DNA of 64,000 nucleotides from JAAYFT01 sp036562765 (lineage in GTDB: Bacteria; Bacillota; Clostridia; Tissierellales; Tissierellaceae), in NCBI GenBank assembly GCA_036562765.1, contig DATCJO010000184.1, forward strand, positions 1 through 64,000, read 5' to 3'. Under the pieces are notes generated by a model. That model was not told the origin of the DNA, made no database searches, and saw only the letters and a program-made list of their open reading frames with translations. The position numbers and the translations under genes are program-made. Below, one piece after another: positions 34,607-43,100 of the stretch. How positions within the stretch are numbered: the stretch's first letter is position 1; every line of letters starts with the position of its first letter.

Positions 34607-34813
34607 ATGAAACACATGTATATAGTTGATTATGGTAATGGAGCGTCTATTAGGGATAAGGTAGATATATGGCTTGGAGAGAATGCTGAAAATATTTTGG
34701 AAGTATTAGATGTTGAATATTCACAAGAAGGGGATATTTACTTTGCCATAATAACATATATTGAAAAAGAAAAAAATGATTATAGTTTGGATTATGAAAA
34801 TGATGTAGAATAA
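34607..34813 (+). CDS. small protein resembling sporulation protein Cse60
   Basis: 68 residues, acidic, with no signal or membrane segment. The pattern of an N-terminal beta strand, a helix ending in WLGENAENI, then two strands (VLDVEYSQEGDIYFAIITYIEK) resembles the ~60-residue Cse60 family made in early sporulation in B. subtilis. The similarity is by fold pattern and a few positions only. AGGGGTG precedes ATG 34607. It is followed within 31 bases by the next unknown gene, so the two may form an operon. Confidence 0.6.
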   Translation: MKHMYIVDYGNGASIRDKVDIWLGENAENILEVLDVEYSQEGDIYFAIITYIEKEKNDYSLDYENDVE

Positions 34814-34844
34814 ATATTAGGTACAAGTGAAATGAGGTGGTACA

Positions 34845-35432
34845 GTGGGGTTATTTGCTTCTAACCAAAGAGAAATTTGGCAGCAATTTGCTGAGGAAGC
34901 TGGTGGAGAATATATTGATGGGGGATTTTTCAAAAAAAGGAAGGTAGTTATCCCATTTGAAAACTGGATTATTACATTAGATACTTTTACTCGTTCTACT
35001 GGGAAAACTAGTACAACCTATACCAGAATGACAGCCCCATATAAATCTCCAGATGGGCTGATATTTCAGATTTATAGAAAAAACATATTCAGCAAATTGG
35101 GGAAGGTTTTGGGAATGCAGGATATTGAAATTGGAGATTCAGACTTTGATGATGAGTTCGTTGTAAAAGGAAATGATGAGAAAAAAATAATTGAACTGCT
35201 GTCTAGCAAAAAGATTAGGGAATTAATAAGTTCCCTAGACAATTTTTTGTTGAAGACAGTAGATAGGAACGGTTGGTTCAATGACTATAATAGAGATGGA
35301 ATATTTGAGTTATATTTTGAATCAAGAGGGGTAATTAAGGATATAGTTTTGTTGAGAAATCTTTTTATGCTGTTTGTTTTTATATTAAATAGATTGACAA
35401 TAGTTGGTTCAGCAAAAGAAGAACAAATATGA
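34845..35432 (+). CDS. conserved protein of unknown function
   Basis: 195 residues, not recognised beyond a general conserved-unknown family. The N-terminal half has aromatic-rich strands (NWIITLDTFTRSTGK, TYTRMTAPY, IFQIYRKNIFSKLGK) followed by LGMQDIEIGD and a DDEFVVKGND segment. The C-terminal ~30 residues are hydrophobic (LRNLFMLFVFILNRL) and could be one membrane-associated helix. No catalytic motif is evident. The GTG start at 34845 follows GAGGTGG. Its neighbours, a small Cse60-like protein and a P1 peptidase 13 bases downstream, suggest one transcription unit but do not indicate function. Confidence 0.75.
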   Translation: MGLFASNQREIWQQFAEEAGGEYIDGGFFKKRKVVIPFENWIITLDTFTRSTGKTSTTYTRMTAPYKSPDGLIFQIYRKNIFSKLGKVLGMQDIEIGDSDFDDEFVVKGNDEKKIIELLSSKKIRELISSLDNFLLKTVDRNGWFNDYNRDGIFELYFESRGVIKDIVLLRNLFMLFVFILNRLTIVGSAKEEQI

Positions 35433-35445
35433 GGAGTGAGGGACA

Positions 35446-36483
35446 ATGAATAACAAAAAAATTAGGGATTACGGAATTATAATTGGTAGTATCCCAACAG
35501 GGAAAAACAATTCCATTACAGATGTAAAAGGAGTTAAAGTTGGTCATAAGACATTAAATAATGGGAATATAAAAACTGGTGTTACAGCAGTTGTACCCCA
35601 TGAAGGCAACATTTTTAAAGAAAAATTAATAGCTGCTTGCCATGTAATAAATGGTTTTGGGAAATCAACTGGACTTGTTCAGATTGAAGAATTAGGGACT
35701 CTAGAAACACCAATAATCCTTACAAATACTTTAAGCGTTGGTACTGCCCATGAAGCCCTTGTAAGATATATGCTTGAAAATAATGATGACATTGGCGATA
35801 CAACCGGTACCGTAAATCCTGTTATATGTGAATGCAATGATGGGGAAATAAATGACATACGGGGATTGCATGTTAAGAAGGAAGATGTTTTTGATGCCAT
35901 AAAAAGTGCAGATGTAGAGTTTGAAGAAGGTAATGTTGGTGCAGGTACAGGAATGATATGTTACGACTTAAAAGGTGGCATTGGCTCATCTTCAAGGGTT
36001 ATTGAGCTAGATGATAAAGAATATACTATAGGTGTATTGGTACTAAGCAATTTTGGGTCCCTTGAAGATTTTGTTTTAAATGGAGAGCACATTGGACCAA
36101 AATTGAAAGAAAAAATAGGCCAATTAGAAAAAAGGGAAGATAAAGGCTCAATTATATTAATATTGGCAACAGATATTCCGTTATCCTCAAGGCAGTTAAA
36201 AAGAGTAATAAAGAGGGTTTATCCTGGCATATCTAGGACAGGTAGCTATACAGGCAATGGAAGCGGTGAAATTGTCATTGGATTCTCCACTGCCAATATA
36301 ATAAAACATTATGAAGAGAGTGATATAATTAATATTAAGGTAATCAATGAAAATAAGATAAATAAAATATTTAAAGCAACAGTAGAAGCAACAGAGGAAG
36401 CCATATTAAATTCCATGATATGTTCTAATAGTACAGTAAATAGGAAGGGTAAAACTATATATTCTTTAAAGGATTTAATATAA
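35446..36483 (+). CDS. P1 (DmpA/BapA) family N-terminal-nucleophile aminopeptidase
   Basis: 345 residues of the DmpA/BapA family. These are made as one chain that cleaves itself in front of a Ser that then becomes the nucleophile. The cleavage region is visible as TGNGSGEIVIGFST, with Ser273 the likely nucleophile. Other family stretches are NSITDVKGVKVGH at the N-terminus, GTTGTVNPVICECNDG and VGAGTGMICYDLKGGIGSSSR. Members release D- or L-amino acids or beta-amino acids from small peptides in the cytoplasm. GAGGAGTGAGGG precedes ATG 35446, 13 bases after the preceding gene. It is directly followed by a broken nucleosidase gene. Confidence 0.92.
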   Translation: MNNKKIRDYGIIIGSIPTGKNNSITDVKGVKVGHKTLNNGNIKTGVTAVVPHEGNIFKEKLIAACHVINGFGKSTGLVQIEELGTLETPIILTNTLSVGTAHEALVRYMLENNDDIGDTTGTVNPVICECNDGEINDIRGLHVKKEDVFDAIKSADVEFEEGNVGAGTGMICYDLKGGIGSSSRVIELDDKEYTIGVLVLSNFGSLEDFVLNGEHIGPKLKEKIGQLEKREDKGSIILILATDIPLSSRQLKRVIKRVYPGISRTGSYTGNGSGEIVIGFSTANIIKHYEESDIINIKVINENKINKIFKATVEATEEAILNSMICSNSTVNRKGKTIYSLKDLI

Positions 36484-36497
36484 TATGAGGTGAACCG

Positions 36498-36945
36498 ATG
36501 AAGAAAATAGGCGTTATTGGTGCTATGGATGTGGAGATTGAGCTGTTGGTAAACAGAATTCACACTTATAAAAAAGAAAATATTGCGGGATTTGATTACT
36601 ATTTTGGCTCCTTTGAGGATAAAACAGTGATTATAACTTGTTGTGGCATTGCTAATCTGCAATAATGAGAGGGATTATCATATTGGCAGAATTATTAGTG
36701 GAGAAAGCTTTATTGAGGATAGTGAGACAAAGAGGAATTTAATTGAAAATTATTCAGCTCACTGTGTAGAAATGGAAGGCTCTGCAATTGGACATGTCTG
36801 TTATCTAAATAAAGTACCTTTTGTTGTTATAAGAACCATATCAGATAATGCGGATGATAACGCTACAATTAGTTATAGGGAATTTGAAAAGATAGCTGCC
36901 AACAGGTCAGCAGAAATAGTTTTGAATATGATTGCACTGTTGTAA
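36498..36945 (+). pseudogene. mtnN: MTA/SAH nucleosidase gene with internal deletion
   Basis: The start, ribosome binding site (GAGGTG) and first 55 codons (MKKIGVIGAMDVEIELL ... CCGIANLQ, stop at 36663-36665) match the N-terminus of 5'-methylthioadenosine/S-adenosylhomocysteine nucleosidase (Pfs). The C-terminal third continues in another frame from about 36660 (RIISGESFIEDSE, VEMEGSAIGHVCYLNKVPFVVIR, ISDNADDNA, the catalytic Asp region) to 36945. Around 75-85 middle residues are missing and the two parts are out of frame, so no functional enzyme can be made from this copy. An intact copy may exist elsewhere in the genome. Confidence 0.88.
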
Positions 36946-36989
36946 TTATTTTAAAAAAAGAGATGTAAAATTAGAAATGGAGGATTAGG

Positions 36990-37355
36990 ATGTTTTTTAT
37001 ATTTGGCATTACAACAAAGGAGGATAAGCTTGATTTTACACAGACATTTGTTTGCCCCAACTGTGGTGCATATGGAAGGCTTGAAGTTTTCGTAACATAT
37101 ACTGTTTTTACGCTATTTTTCCTACCCATTTTTAAATGGAACAAAAGGTACTATGTTAAAAGTACCTGCTGTGGAAGCTTGTATTCAATAGATAGTGATT
37201 TAGGTAGGGATATTGAAAAGGGGATTAAGACAAAAATTGAAGAATCAGATTTACGCCCTATTTATACAGGTTACAGCCAAAGATACTGCCCAAGCTGTCA
37301 TTATCCAATAGACCCTGAGTTTCAATTTTGTCCTAGATGCGGAAGTAGGCTATAA
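36990..37355 (+). CDS. zinc-ribbon domain protein
   Basis: 121 residues with three possible metal sites: CPNC near residue 22, a CC pair in KSTCCGSLYS, and a C-terminal zinc ribbon CPSCHYPID..FCPRCGSRL. A short hydrophobic segment (VFVTYTVFTLFFLPIF) lies between the first two. The overall form, a ribbon at each end with little else, is common in small Bacillota proteins of unknown role. GGAGGAT precedes ATG 36990. It sits 21 bases upstream of another small Cys-rich gene, probably in the same transcript. Confidence 0.8.
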   Translation: MFFIFGITTKEDKLDFTQTFVCPNCGAYGRLEVFVTYTVFTLFFLPIFKWNKRYYVKSTCCGSLYSIDSDLGRDIEKGIKTKIEESDLRPIYTGYSQRYCPSCHYPIDPEFQFCPRCGSRL

Positions 37356-37375
37356 TTAAATAAGTGGGTGATGTT

Positions 37376-37579
37376 ATGTTGAATGAAATGGACAAGCACA
37401 GAATATGTCCTCTTTGTGGGCAAGACAATGGATGTACCCACAATGAAGACTGCTGGTGTTTTAAAACGGTTATTCCAAAGGGAATATTTGAATTACTGCC
37501 TGAGGATAAGAAGGGAAAGGCTTGTATCTGCAAATCTTGTGTGGAAAAGTATAAGAAAGCATATAATATAGAGGATTAA
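37376..37579 (+). CDS. small cysteine-rich CWC family protein
   Basis: 67 residues with the CPLCGQDNGC...CWCF pattern of the Cys-rich CWC family (unknown function), plus a second CICKSC pair near the C-terminus; probably a zinc protein. I chose ATG 37376, which has GTGGGTG at suitable distance, over the GTG at 37364. It follows the zinc-ribbon gene and precedes the sirtuin gene by about 80 bases. Confidence 0.75.
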   Translation: MLNEMDKHRICPLCGQDNGCTHNEDCWCFKTVIPKGIFELLPEDKKGKACICKSCVEKYKKAYNIED

Positions 37580-37658
37580 TAGATGCCTGCAATGGATTTG
37601 TAGAGATGATTTATTTTAGTTTATTAGTGGTGTTCTTTTATATACTGGGAGGGATAAT

Positions 37659-38393
37659 ATGGATAGTGAAAAAATTAAAAAGCTAAAATCCATTGTAGAT
37701 GAAAGCGATAATATTGTATTCTTTGGAGGTGCAGGAGTTTCTACTGAAAGCAATATTCCAGATTTTAGGTCTAGTACTGGACTTTATACTACATCTAAGA
37801 ATACCAAGTATCCACCAGAATATATGTTGAGCCATACTTGTTTTGTAAGGGACCCAGAAGCATTCTTTGAATTCTACAAGACAAAGATGATATATCCTGA
37901 TGCAAAGCCAAATGCTGCACATATAGCATTAGCAGAATTGGAAAAAAGGGGAAAGTTAAAGGCAGTTATTACTCAAAATATTGATGGACTTCATCAAATG
38001 GCTGGTTCCAAAAATGTATTAGAACTACATGGTTCAGTTTACAGAAATTACTGTATGAAGTGTCATAAATTTTTCCCATTGGAATATGTAATGAATTCTC
38101 CAACTGTTGTTCCAAAATGTGATAACTGTGGCGGAATTGTAAAGCCAGATGTAGTACTATATGAAGAAAGTTTGGATATGAATATCATAAATAAGTCCAT
38201 AGAATATATCAGAAAAGCAGATGTACTAATAGTTGGGGGCACATCTTTAACTGTATATCCAGCTGCAGGATTAATATCATATTACAGAGGAAATAAGCTG
38301 GTATTAATAAATAAAACAGAAACTCCTTATGACTACAGGGCATTTTTAACTTTCCATGACAGCATTGGAGAAGTCTTAAAGAGTGTTATTTAA
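37659..38393 (+). CDS. NAD-dependent protein deacylase (sirtuin, Sir2/CobB family)
   Basis: A 244-residue sirtuin that removes acyl groups from lysines using NAD. The Rossmann motif GGAGVSTESNIPDFRS is at residues about 23-39, the TQNIDGLH motif near 110, and the catalytic His124 lies in LELHGSVY. The structural zinc is bound by C132, C135, C154 and C157 (CMKC...CDNC). The later GGTSLTVYPAAG loop is intact. Length and motifs fit a fully active enzyme of the bacterial class; desuccinylase-type Tyr/Arg marks were not clear, so deacetylase is the default. GGGAGGG precedes ATG 37659. Confidence 0.94.
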   Translation: MDSEKIKKLKSIVDESDNIVFFGGAGVSTESNIPDFRSSTGLYTTSKNTKYPPEYMLSHTCFVRDPEAFFEFYKTKMIYPDAKPNAAHIALAELEKRGKLKAVITQNIDGLHQMAGSKNVLELHGSVYRNYCMKCHKFFPLEYVMNSPTVVPKCDNCGGIVKPDVVLYEESLDMNIINKSIEYIRKADVLIVGGTSLTVYPAAGLISYYRGNKLVLINKTETPYDYRAFLTFHDSIGEVLKSVI

Positions 38394-38466
38394 TTGGGAT
38401 ATATGAATTTAAAATGGAGATAATAAGTTGCAGAAGATTAGTTTTGCTTTATAAAGGAGACTGGAA

Positions 38467-39639
38467 ATGGTAGAAGTTCAAGATTTGTTTAAAGAAATAA
38501 TAGACAATGAAAAGTTCATATATGGAGTTTTCAGCAACTTAAGGAAAAAGGATGCTGAAGGTTTTAAAAAGGTTAATGTGAAACCAGTTTTAATAAAGGA
38601 CGAGGTAATGTATCAATTTACCTTTGAATATCCAACAAAAGTATTGCATAAGAATTTTAAACCATATGAAGCAGTTGAAGAGATGGTTAAACTCCTTACA
38701 GAAACTTTCAGGCAGGGAATGGTATTTACTAAAGATGCGGACTATCAAATATTAATCAGCAAAAAGGGCAAAGCATCCATATTAAAAAGAAATCCTACAA
38801 GAAATGAAGTAGACCTTTCCCACAATAGGAAAAAACAATATATCTTAGAAGAAGGGAAGCCTATAGATTTCCTTGTTAGGCTTGGCGTAATGAATGAAAA
38901 TGGCAAAGTCTATTCCAAAAGATATGATAAGTTTAGGCAGATTAATAGATTTTTAGAAATGGTATCCGATGTAATTCCCTACCTAAATAAGGATAAAACC
39001 ATAAATATAATAGATTTTGGGTGTGGGAAATCTTATTTAACCTTTGCCCTATATCATTATTTGGTAGACATTCTAAAATTAGATGTCAATATTATAGGCC
39101 TTGATTTAAAAGAGGATGTAATCAAATTTTGCAATGAAGTAGCGGAAGATTTAAAATTTGAAAAATTAAGGTTTATCCATGGGGATATAAAGGATTATAA
39201 AGGAGTTCAAGAAGTAGATATGGTAGTAACTCTTCATGCTTGTGATACAGCTACAGATGCAGCATTAGCAAAGGCAGTTAATTGGGATGCTGATGTAATC
39301 CTTTCAGTTCCATGCTGTCAGCACGAGTTTTACGATAAGATTTACAATCCAGTGCTTGAACCTATGTTGTCCCATGGCATAATAAAGGAAAGGCTTGCTT
39401 CTCTAGTTACAGACAGCCTAAGGGCTATTGTACTGGAAATGCTGGGATATCAGGTTCAACTGCTTGAATTCATAGATATGGAACATACTCCAAAGAATAT
39501 TTTAATAAGGGCGGTGAAAACTGATAAAAAGGATAATGCCAATGCTGTAAAAAAATACAAAGAGTTTAAAGAATTTTGGAATTTAAAAGATTTATACATT
39601 GAAGAGGCATTTGGAGAAAAAATAAAAAATTTACTGTAG
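38467..39639 (+). CDS. class I SAM-dependent methyltransferase
   Basis: 390 residues. The N-terminal ~150 residues are an unassigned domain. Then comes a Rossmann-type methyltransferase (residues about 165-330) with motif I IIDFGCGKSYLTFALYHY, the acidic strand VNIIGLDLKEDV, and motif IV-like VVTLHACDTATDAAL. CCQHEF follows in the region seen in the Methyltransf_32 family related to RNA or protein methyltransferases. The substrate is unknown. AAAGGAG precedes ATG 38467. The two Cys of VPCCQHE resemble those of this family's active-site loop. It has its own spacer on both sides. Confidence 0.85.
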   Translation: MVEVQDLFKEIIDNEKFIYGVFSNLRKKDAEGFKKVNVKPVLIKDEVMYQFTFEYPTKVLHKNFKPYEAVEEMVKLLTETFRQGMVFTKDADYQILISKKGKASILKRNPTRNEVDLSHNRKKQYILEEGKPIDFLVRLGVMNENGKVYSKRYDKFRQINRFLEMVSDVIPYLNKDKTINIIDFGCGKSYLTFALYHYLVDILKLDVNIIGLDLKEDVIKFCNEVAEDLKFEKLRFIHGDIKDYKGVQEVDMVVTLHACDTATDAALAKAVNWDADVILSVPCCQHEFYDKIYNPVLEPMLSHGIIKERLASLVTDSLRAIVLEMLGYQVQLLEFIDMEHTPKNILIRAVKTDKKDNANAVKKYKEFKEFWNLKDLYIEEAFGEKIKNLL

Positions 39640-39730
39640 TTAAATTTCATTTAGCAGACGGAATAGAAATTAAGGTAATAAGAAACTAAAGTTTATTAAA
39701 TTATTATATTAATATTTGAGAGGTGAGGCT

Positions 39731-41011
39731 ATGAAAAAGATAAGTAATAAAATTATGTTTGTAATCATATTTTCATCTTTACTAATGGCCTTAGCAATAG
39801 GAGGAATAAGCATCTATGCAAATATGAACAGCATAAACAACATTATTCTTTTAGTAATTGGGGTAGCAGCAGTTATGATTGGCATTATTTCCCTTATTTC
39901 TTATTTTTTTGTACGAAACATATCTAATCCACTAAAATTTATCAATCATGTGTTGGAATCTGCTTCCCAGTTGAATTTAGCAGATATTGAAGAAGATGAG
40001 AAGATGGCTTCTTATCTTGAAAAAGAAGATGAAATTGGACATGCTTTAAAAAATGTTGCCAAGTTAAGGACAGAAATGAGAGAGATTCTAAATGCCTTAA
40101 ATGAAGCCATGAAAGATATTAAAGAAAATGTAGATGGATTAGTGTCAGCTACTAAAGAAACAACTCTCTCTATCAATGATGTAGCTAAAACAGTTGATGA
40201 ATTAGCAAATGCCTCTAGTGGACAAGCTGAAGATGCTGAAAAGGGCTCAGAAAAGCTTAATAATTTAGCTGATGAAATTAAGCTTGCAGTAGAAAGCGGA
40301 GAAAAAGTAGTGAAAAATTCAATGAAAGTTAAAGAAGTAAATGAAGCAGGTTTAAATGCCATGGAAAATATGGTTGAAACATTTAATTCTACTATTGAAT
40401 CAATCAATATTCTAACTAAAAGTATTAATTCATTATCTGAAAACTCAAGTTACATTGGAAACATTTTAAGTACTATAATAAACATATCTGAGCAAACTAA
40501 TCTTTTAGCATTAAATGCAGCCATAGAGGCTGCAAGGGCTGGAGAGGCAGGAAGAGGTTTTGCTGTTGTAGCTGAGGAAATAAGAAAACTTTCAGAGGAA
40601 ACAGGCAATGCTACGAAAAATATAGAAAGTATTTTAAATACAATTCAAAGTGAAATAGAAATAGCTAAAGAAAATATGAATAAATCGGATGCTTCATTGA
40701 AAGAGTCAAACAAGTTGCTTCAAATATTCAACCAAGATTTCCAAGGAATTTACATTTCTACATTGGATACAATAGATAATATTAATGAATTGGAAAGCAG
40801 GTTAGATGAAATAAACAAGTATAAAGATGAAGTAGTATTGGCTATACAAAATATTTCAGCTGTTACTGAAGAAACAGCAGCATCAACAGAAGAACTATCT
40901 GCTTCTATGGAAGAACAAGCTGCAGCCATGGAAACAATATCCCATAATGCAGATAATTTAACAAACACCATTGAAAAATTAAGTGATATAATAAATAGAT
41001 TTAAAATTTAA
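39731..41011 (+). CDS. methyl-accepting chemotaxis protein without a sensory ectodomain
   Basis: 427 residues. Two adjacent hydrophobic helices (about 8-30 and 37-60) with only a few residues between them leave no room for an extracellular ligand domain. A short HAMP-like linker follows, then a long coiled-coil signalling domain. Its hairpin tip EQTNLLALNAAIEAARAGEAGRGFAVVAEEIRKLSEE is intact for CheA/CheW contact, and there are methylation-type Glu/Gln stretches. It probably senses a cytoplasmic or membrane signal. I chose ATG 39731 behind GAGAGGTGAGG rather than the TTG at 39716. No other chemotaxis genes are nearby. Confidence 0.93.
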   Translation: MKKISNKIMFVIIFSSLLMALAIGGISIYANMNSINNIILLVIGVAAVMIGIISLISYFFVRNISNPLKFINHVLESASQLNLADIEEDEKMASYLEKEDEIGHALKNVAKLRTEMREILNALNEAMKDIKENVDGLVSATKETTLSINDVAKTVDELANASSGQAEDAEKGSEKLNNLADEIKLAVESGEKVVKNSMKVKEVNEAGLNAMENMVETFNSTIESINILTKSINSLSENSSYIGNILSTIINISEQTNLLALNAAIEAARAGEAGRGFAVVAEEIRKLSEETGNATKNIESILNTIQSEIEIAKENMNKSDASLKESNKLLQIFNQDFQGIYISTLDTIDNINELESRLDEINKYKDEVVLAIQNISAVTEETAASTEELSASMEEQAAAMETISHNADNLTNTIEKLSDIINRFKI

Positions 41012-41048
41012 GAATAATTATCTCTTGAAAAAAGGATTTATTTAATAA

Positions 41049-41096
41049 AAAAGAACCTCTTTGGTATAAGTAGCCACAAGGAGGTTCTTTCTATTT
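41049..41096. terminator. bidirectional terminator, MCP / pterin dehydratase
   Basis: Stem AAAGAACCTC...GAGGTTCTTT with an inner TTG/CAA extension, A-rich before and T-rich after. It lies between two convergent genes, so it serves both strands. Confidence 0.88.
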
Positions 41097-41097
41097 T

Positions 41098-41427
41098 TTA
41101 TAATAACTCGTCAATTTTTGCTGCTAAAATGAAGTCATTTTCGTGTAAACCTTTAATCTTATGGGTCCAGAGTTTTACAACGACTTTACCCCAAGATAGG
41201 TAGATATCTGGGTGATGCCCTTCTTCTTCAGCTAAATTTCCAATTTTATTTACAAAATCCAATGCTTCTTTAAAATCTTTAAACTTATAGGTTTTTTCTA
41301 TATATTTGTCATCAACTACATTCCAGCCATCTTTAAGGCTTTTTAGGTATTCTTCAATTTCGTCTTTATTTAATGGTGTTGCCCCTATACTGCAGGGGAT
41401 GCATTTTTTTGATAATAAATCAGCCAT
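41098..41427 (-). CDS. pterin-4a-carbinolamine dehydratase
   Basis: 109 residues of the PCD/DCoH family, which dehydrates 4a-hydroxytetrahydropterin. The active-site pattern EEEGHHPDIYLSWGKVVVKLWTH, with the two adjacent His and the later His, is complete. GGAGGTG precedes the ATG on the minus strand. No aromatic amino-acid hydroxylase is near, so its use here may be in other pterin (for example molybdopterin or folate) recycling, as proposed for stand-alone copies. Single gene, convergent with the MCP gene. Confidence 0.93.
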   Translation of the reverse strand: MADLLSKKCIPCSIGATPLNKDEIEEYLKSLKDGWNVVDDKYIEKTYKFKDFKEALDFVNKIGNLAEEEGHHPDIYLSWGKVVVKLWTHKIKGLHENDFILAAKIDELL

Positions 41428-41506
41428 TTTTTCACCTCCAGTTATTATTATCTATACCCAGTAAAATTCATATAAATTATTGTGATTTCTTAAATGATTT
41501 TTATTA

Positions 41507-41515
41507 TGGTATAAT
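41507..41515 (+). promoter_or_regulatory. extended -10 element before the DUF2500 gene
   Basis: TGGTATAAT with a weak -35 (TTCTTA) upstream. Transcription would begin about 15-20 bases before the TTG start. Confidence 0.5.
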
Positions 41516-41538
41516 ATAAGAAATTCGGAGGTGATACC

Positions 41539-41895
41539 TTGGGTTTTGTAGAGAATTTTTTCTTAGGATTTACATCAATTATATTCCCTTTGATGTCTAT
41601 TTTGATTTTTTCTATAGTAGTTATTACATTAATCAGAAACATTAGACAGTGGAATTACAATAATAAACAGCCAGTTTTATCTGTAGTAGCAAGGGTAGTT
41701 GCAAAAAGGACTAATGTCTCAAGGCATGGTAATAATACTCATAGTACATCATATTATGTTACTTTTGAAGTGGAAAGTGGCGATAGGATAGAATTTAAAG
41801 TACCAGGAGAAGAATATGGCATGTTAGCAGAAGGAGATGTTGGAAAACTCACTTTTCAAGGCACTAAGTTCATTAAATATGAAAGGGCGGTGTAG
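41539..41895 (+). CDS. DUF2500 family membrane protein
   Basis: 118 residues with one long N-terminal hydrophobic helix (about residues 10-32), then an extracytoplasmic or cytoplasmic beta-barrel-like domain. The stretch RVVAKRTNVSRHGNNTHSTSYYVTFE, then RIEFKVPGEEYGMLAEGDVGKLTFQGTKF, is typical of DUF2500. Function unknown. The TTG start at 41539 is backed by GGAGGTG seven bases upstream and by the N-terminal alignment. The stop codon abuts the start of the glycosylase gene with no spacer, so the two are co-translated. Confidence 0.88.
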   Translation: MGFVENFFLGFTSIIFPLMSILIFSIVVITLIRNIRQWNYNNKQPVLSVVARVVAKRTNVSRHGNNTHSTSYYVTFEVESGDRIEFKVPGEEYGMLAEGDVGKLTFQGTKFIKYERAV

Positions 41896-42507
41896 ATGAG
41901 ACTTCCTCGGGAATTTTATACAAGAAATACTATATCCGTTGCTAAGGATTTATTAGGGAAAATACTAGTATACAATGATGGTGAAACTTTGATAAAAGGA
42001 AAAATAGTTGAGACAGAAGCATATCTTGGAGAAAATGATGATGGAGCCCATTTTTACAATGGATTAACATACAGAACGAGAATAATAGATGAAGACGGTG
42101 GACATATTTATTTATATATTATATATGGAATGTATCTGATGTTTAATATTGTTGCAGAGAAAAAAGGAGTTCATGGTGCAGTTCTTTTAAGAGCTATAGA
42201 GCCATTAGAAGGCATAGAAAAGATGTATTTTAATAGATATAAGAAGCCTTATGATAATCCATCAATGAAAGAAATATTAAACTTGACAAATGGACCTGGT
42301 AAATTAGTAAGGGCCTATGGCATTACGAAGGAATTTTATGGTGTAGATTTAGTAACGGACCACAGGATTTGGATAGAAGATGCTGATAATATTCCAGAGG
42401 AACAAATTGTAAAAGCTAAAAGAATAAACATAGATTATGCAGAAATAGCTAAAGATTATCTTTTGAGGTTTTATATAAAAGACAATCCTTTTGTATCTAA
42501 AAAATAA
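41896..42507 (+). CDS. 3-methyladenine DNA glycosylase (AAG/MPG family)
   Basis: A 203-residue base-excision repair enzyme that removes alkylated purines. The catalytic Glu is in KIVETEAYLG, followed by the DGAHFYNG segment, the GGHIYLYIIYGMYLMFNIV core, LLRAIEP, and NGPGKLVRAYGI. The usual GRTPRN loop reads GLTYRT here, a mild deviation. It starts directly after the DUF2500 stop codon and ends 31 bases before ndk, so it lies in a three-gene unit. The ribosome binding site AAGGGCGG lies inside the upstream gene. Confidence 0.93.
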   Translation: MRLPREFYTRNTISVAKDLLGKILVYNDGETLIKGKIVETEAYLGENDDGAHFYNGLTYRTRIIDEDGGHIYLYIIYGMYLMFNIVAEKKGVHGAVLLRAIEPLEGIEKMYFNRYKKPYDNPSMKEILNLTNGPGKLVRAYGITKEFYGVDLVTDHRIWIEDADNIPEEQIVKAKRINIDYAEIAKDYLLRFYIKDNPFVSKK

Positions 42508-42538
42508 GAGATAATTAAAAGAACAGGGGGAGATAACG

Positions 42539-42937
42539 ATGGAAAAAACTTTTGTTATGATTAAACCTGATGGAGTAAAAAGGGGGCTTATAGGGGAGAT
42601 AATAGGTAGAATAGAAAGGAAGGGTTTTAAGATTACTAAAGCAGTACTTATGAAGCCAGAAAGGGAACTTGTGGAGGAACATTACATAGAACACAGAGGA
42701 AAACCGTTTTTTAATGAATTAGTTAATTCCATTTCAGATAAAGAAGTTATGGCATTGGAAGTTGAAGGAGAAAATGTTATAGAAATAATTAGGCTAATGA
42801 TAGGACACAAAGATCCCAAATTGGCACTGCCAGGTACAATAAGAGGTGATTTTGCATACTGTATAACTGAGAACATAGTTCATGCTTCAGATTCACTGGA
42901 GAGCGCAGAAAGAGAGCTAAGATTGTGGTTTAAGTAA
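42539..42937 (+). CDS. ndk: nucleoside diphosphate kinase
   Basis: A 132-residue Ndk, transferring the gamma-phosphate of ATP to nucleoside diphosphates through phospho-His115 (NIVHASDS). The nucleotide-binding N-terminus MIKPDGVKRGLIGE and the RGDFAY segment are intact. Slightly shorter than the usual ~140-150 residues, but complete. GGGGGAG precedes ATG 42539. It is the last gene of the DUF2500-glycosylase-ndk unit, followed by a strong terminator. Confidence 0.97.
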   Translation: MEKTFVMIKPDGVKRGLIGEIIGRIERKGFKITKAVLMKPERELVEEHYIEHRGKPFFNELVNSISDKEVMALEVEGENVIEIIRLMIGHKDPKLALPGTIRGDFAYCITENIVHASDSLESAERELRLWFK

Positions 42938-42955
42938 ATATATAAAATTGATGGG

Positions 42956-42998
42956 ATACTTCCAAATCAAGCAGAGAACTATTTGGAAGTATTTTTTT
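42956..42998 (+). terminator. ndk terminator
   Basis: A 12-bp stem ATACTTCCAAAT / ATTTGGAAGTAT with a 13-base loop and seven T. Confidence 0.92.
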
Positions 42999-43100
42999 AA
43001 TCCATTTTATAATATAATTAAATAAAATTTTACTGGTATCAAAAAAGAAGACAAGTGAATAAAGATATAATTATAGTAATATTACAGATGGGGATGAAGT

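Noticed and set aside
42999..43100. Lysine riboswitch before aspartokinase
   Set aside because: The leader is only about 100 bases and has no L-box elements.
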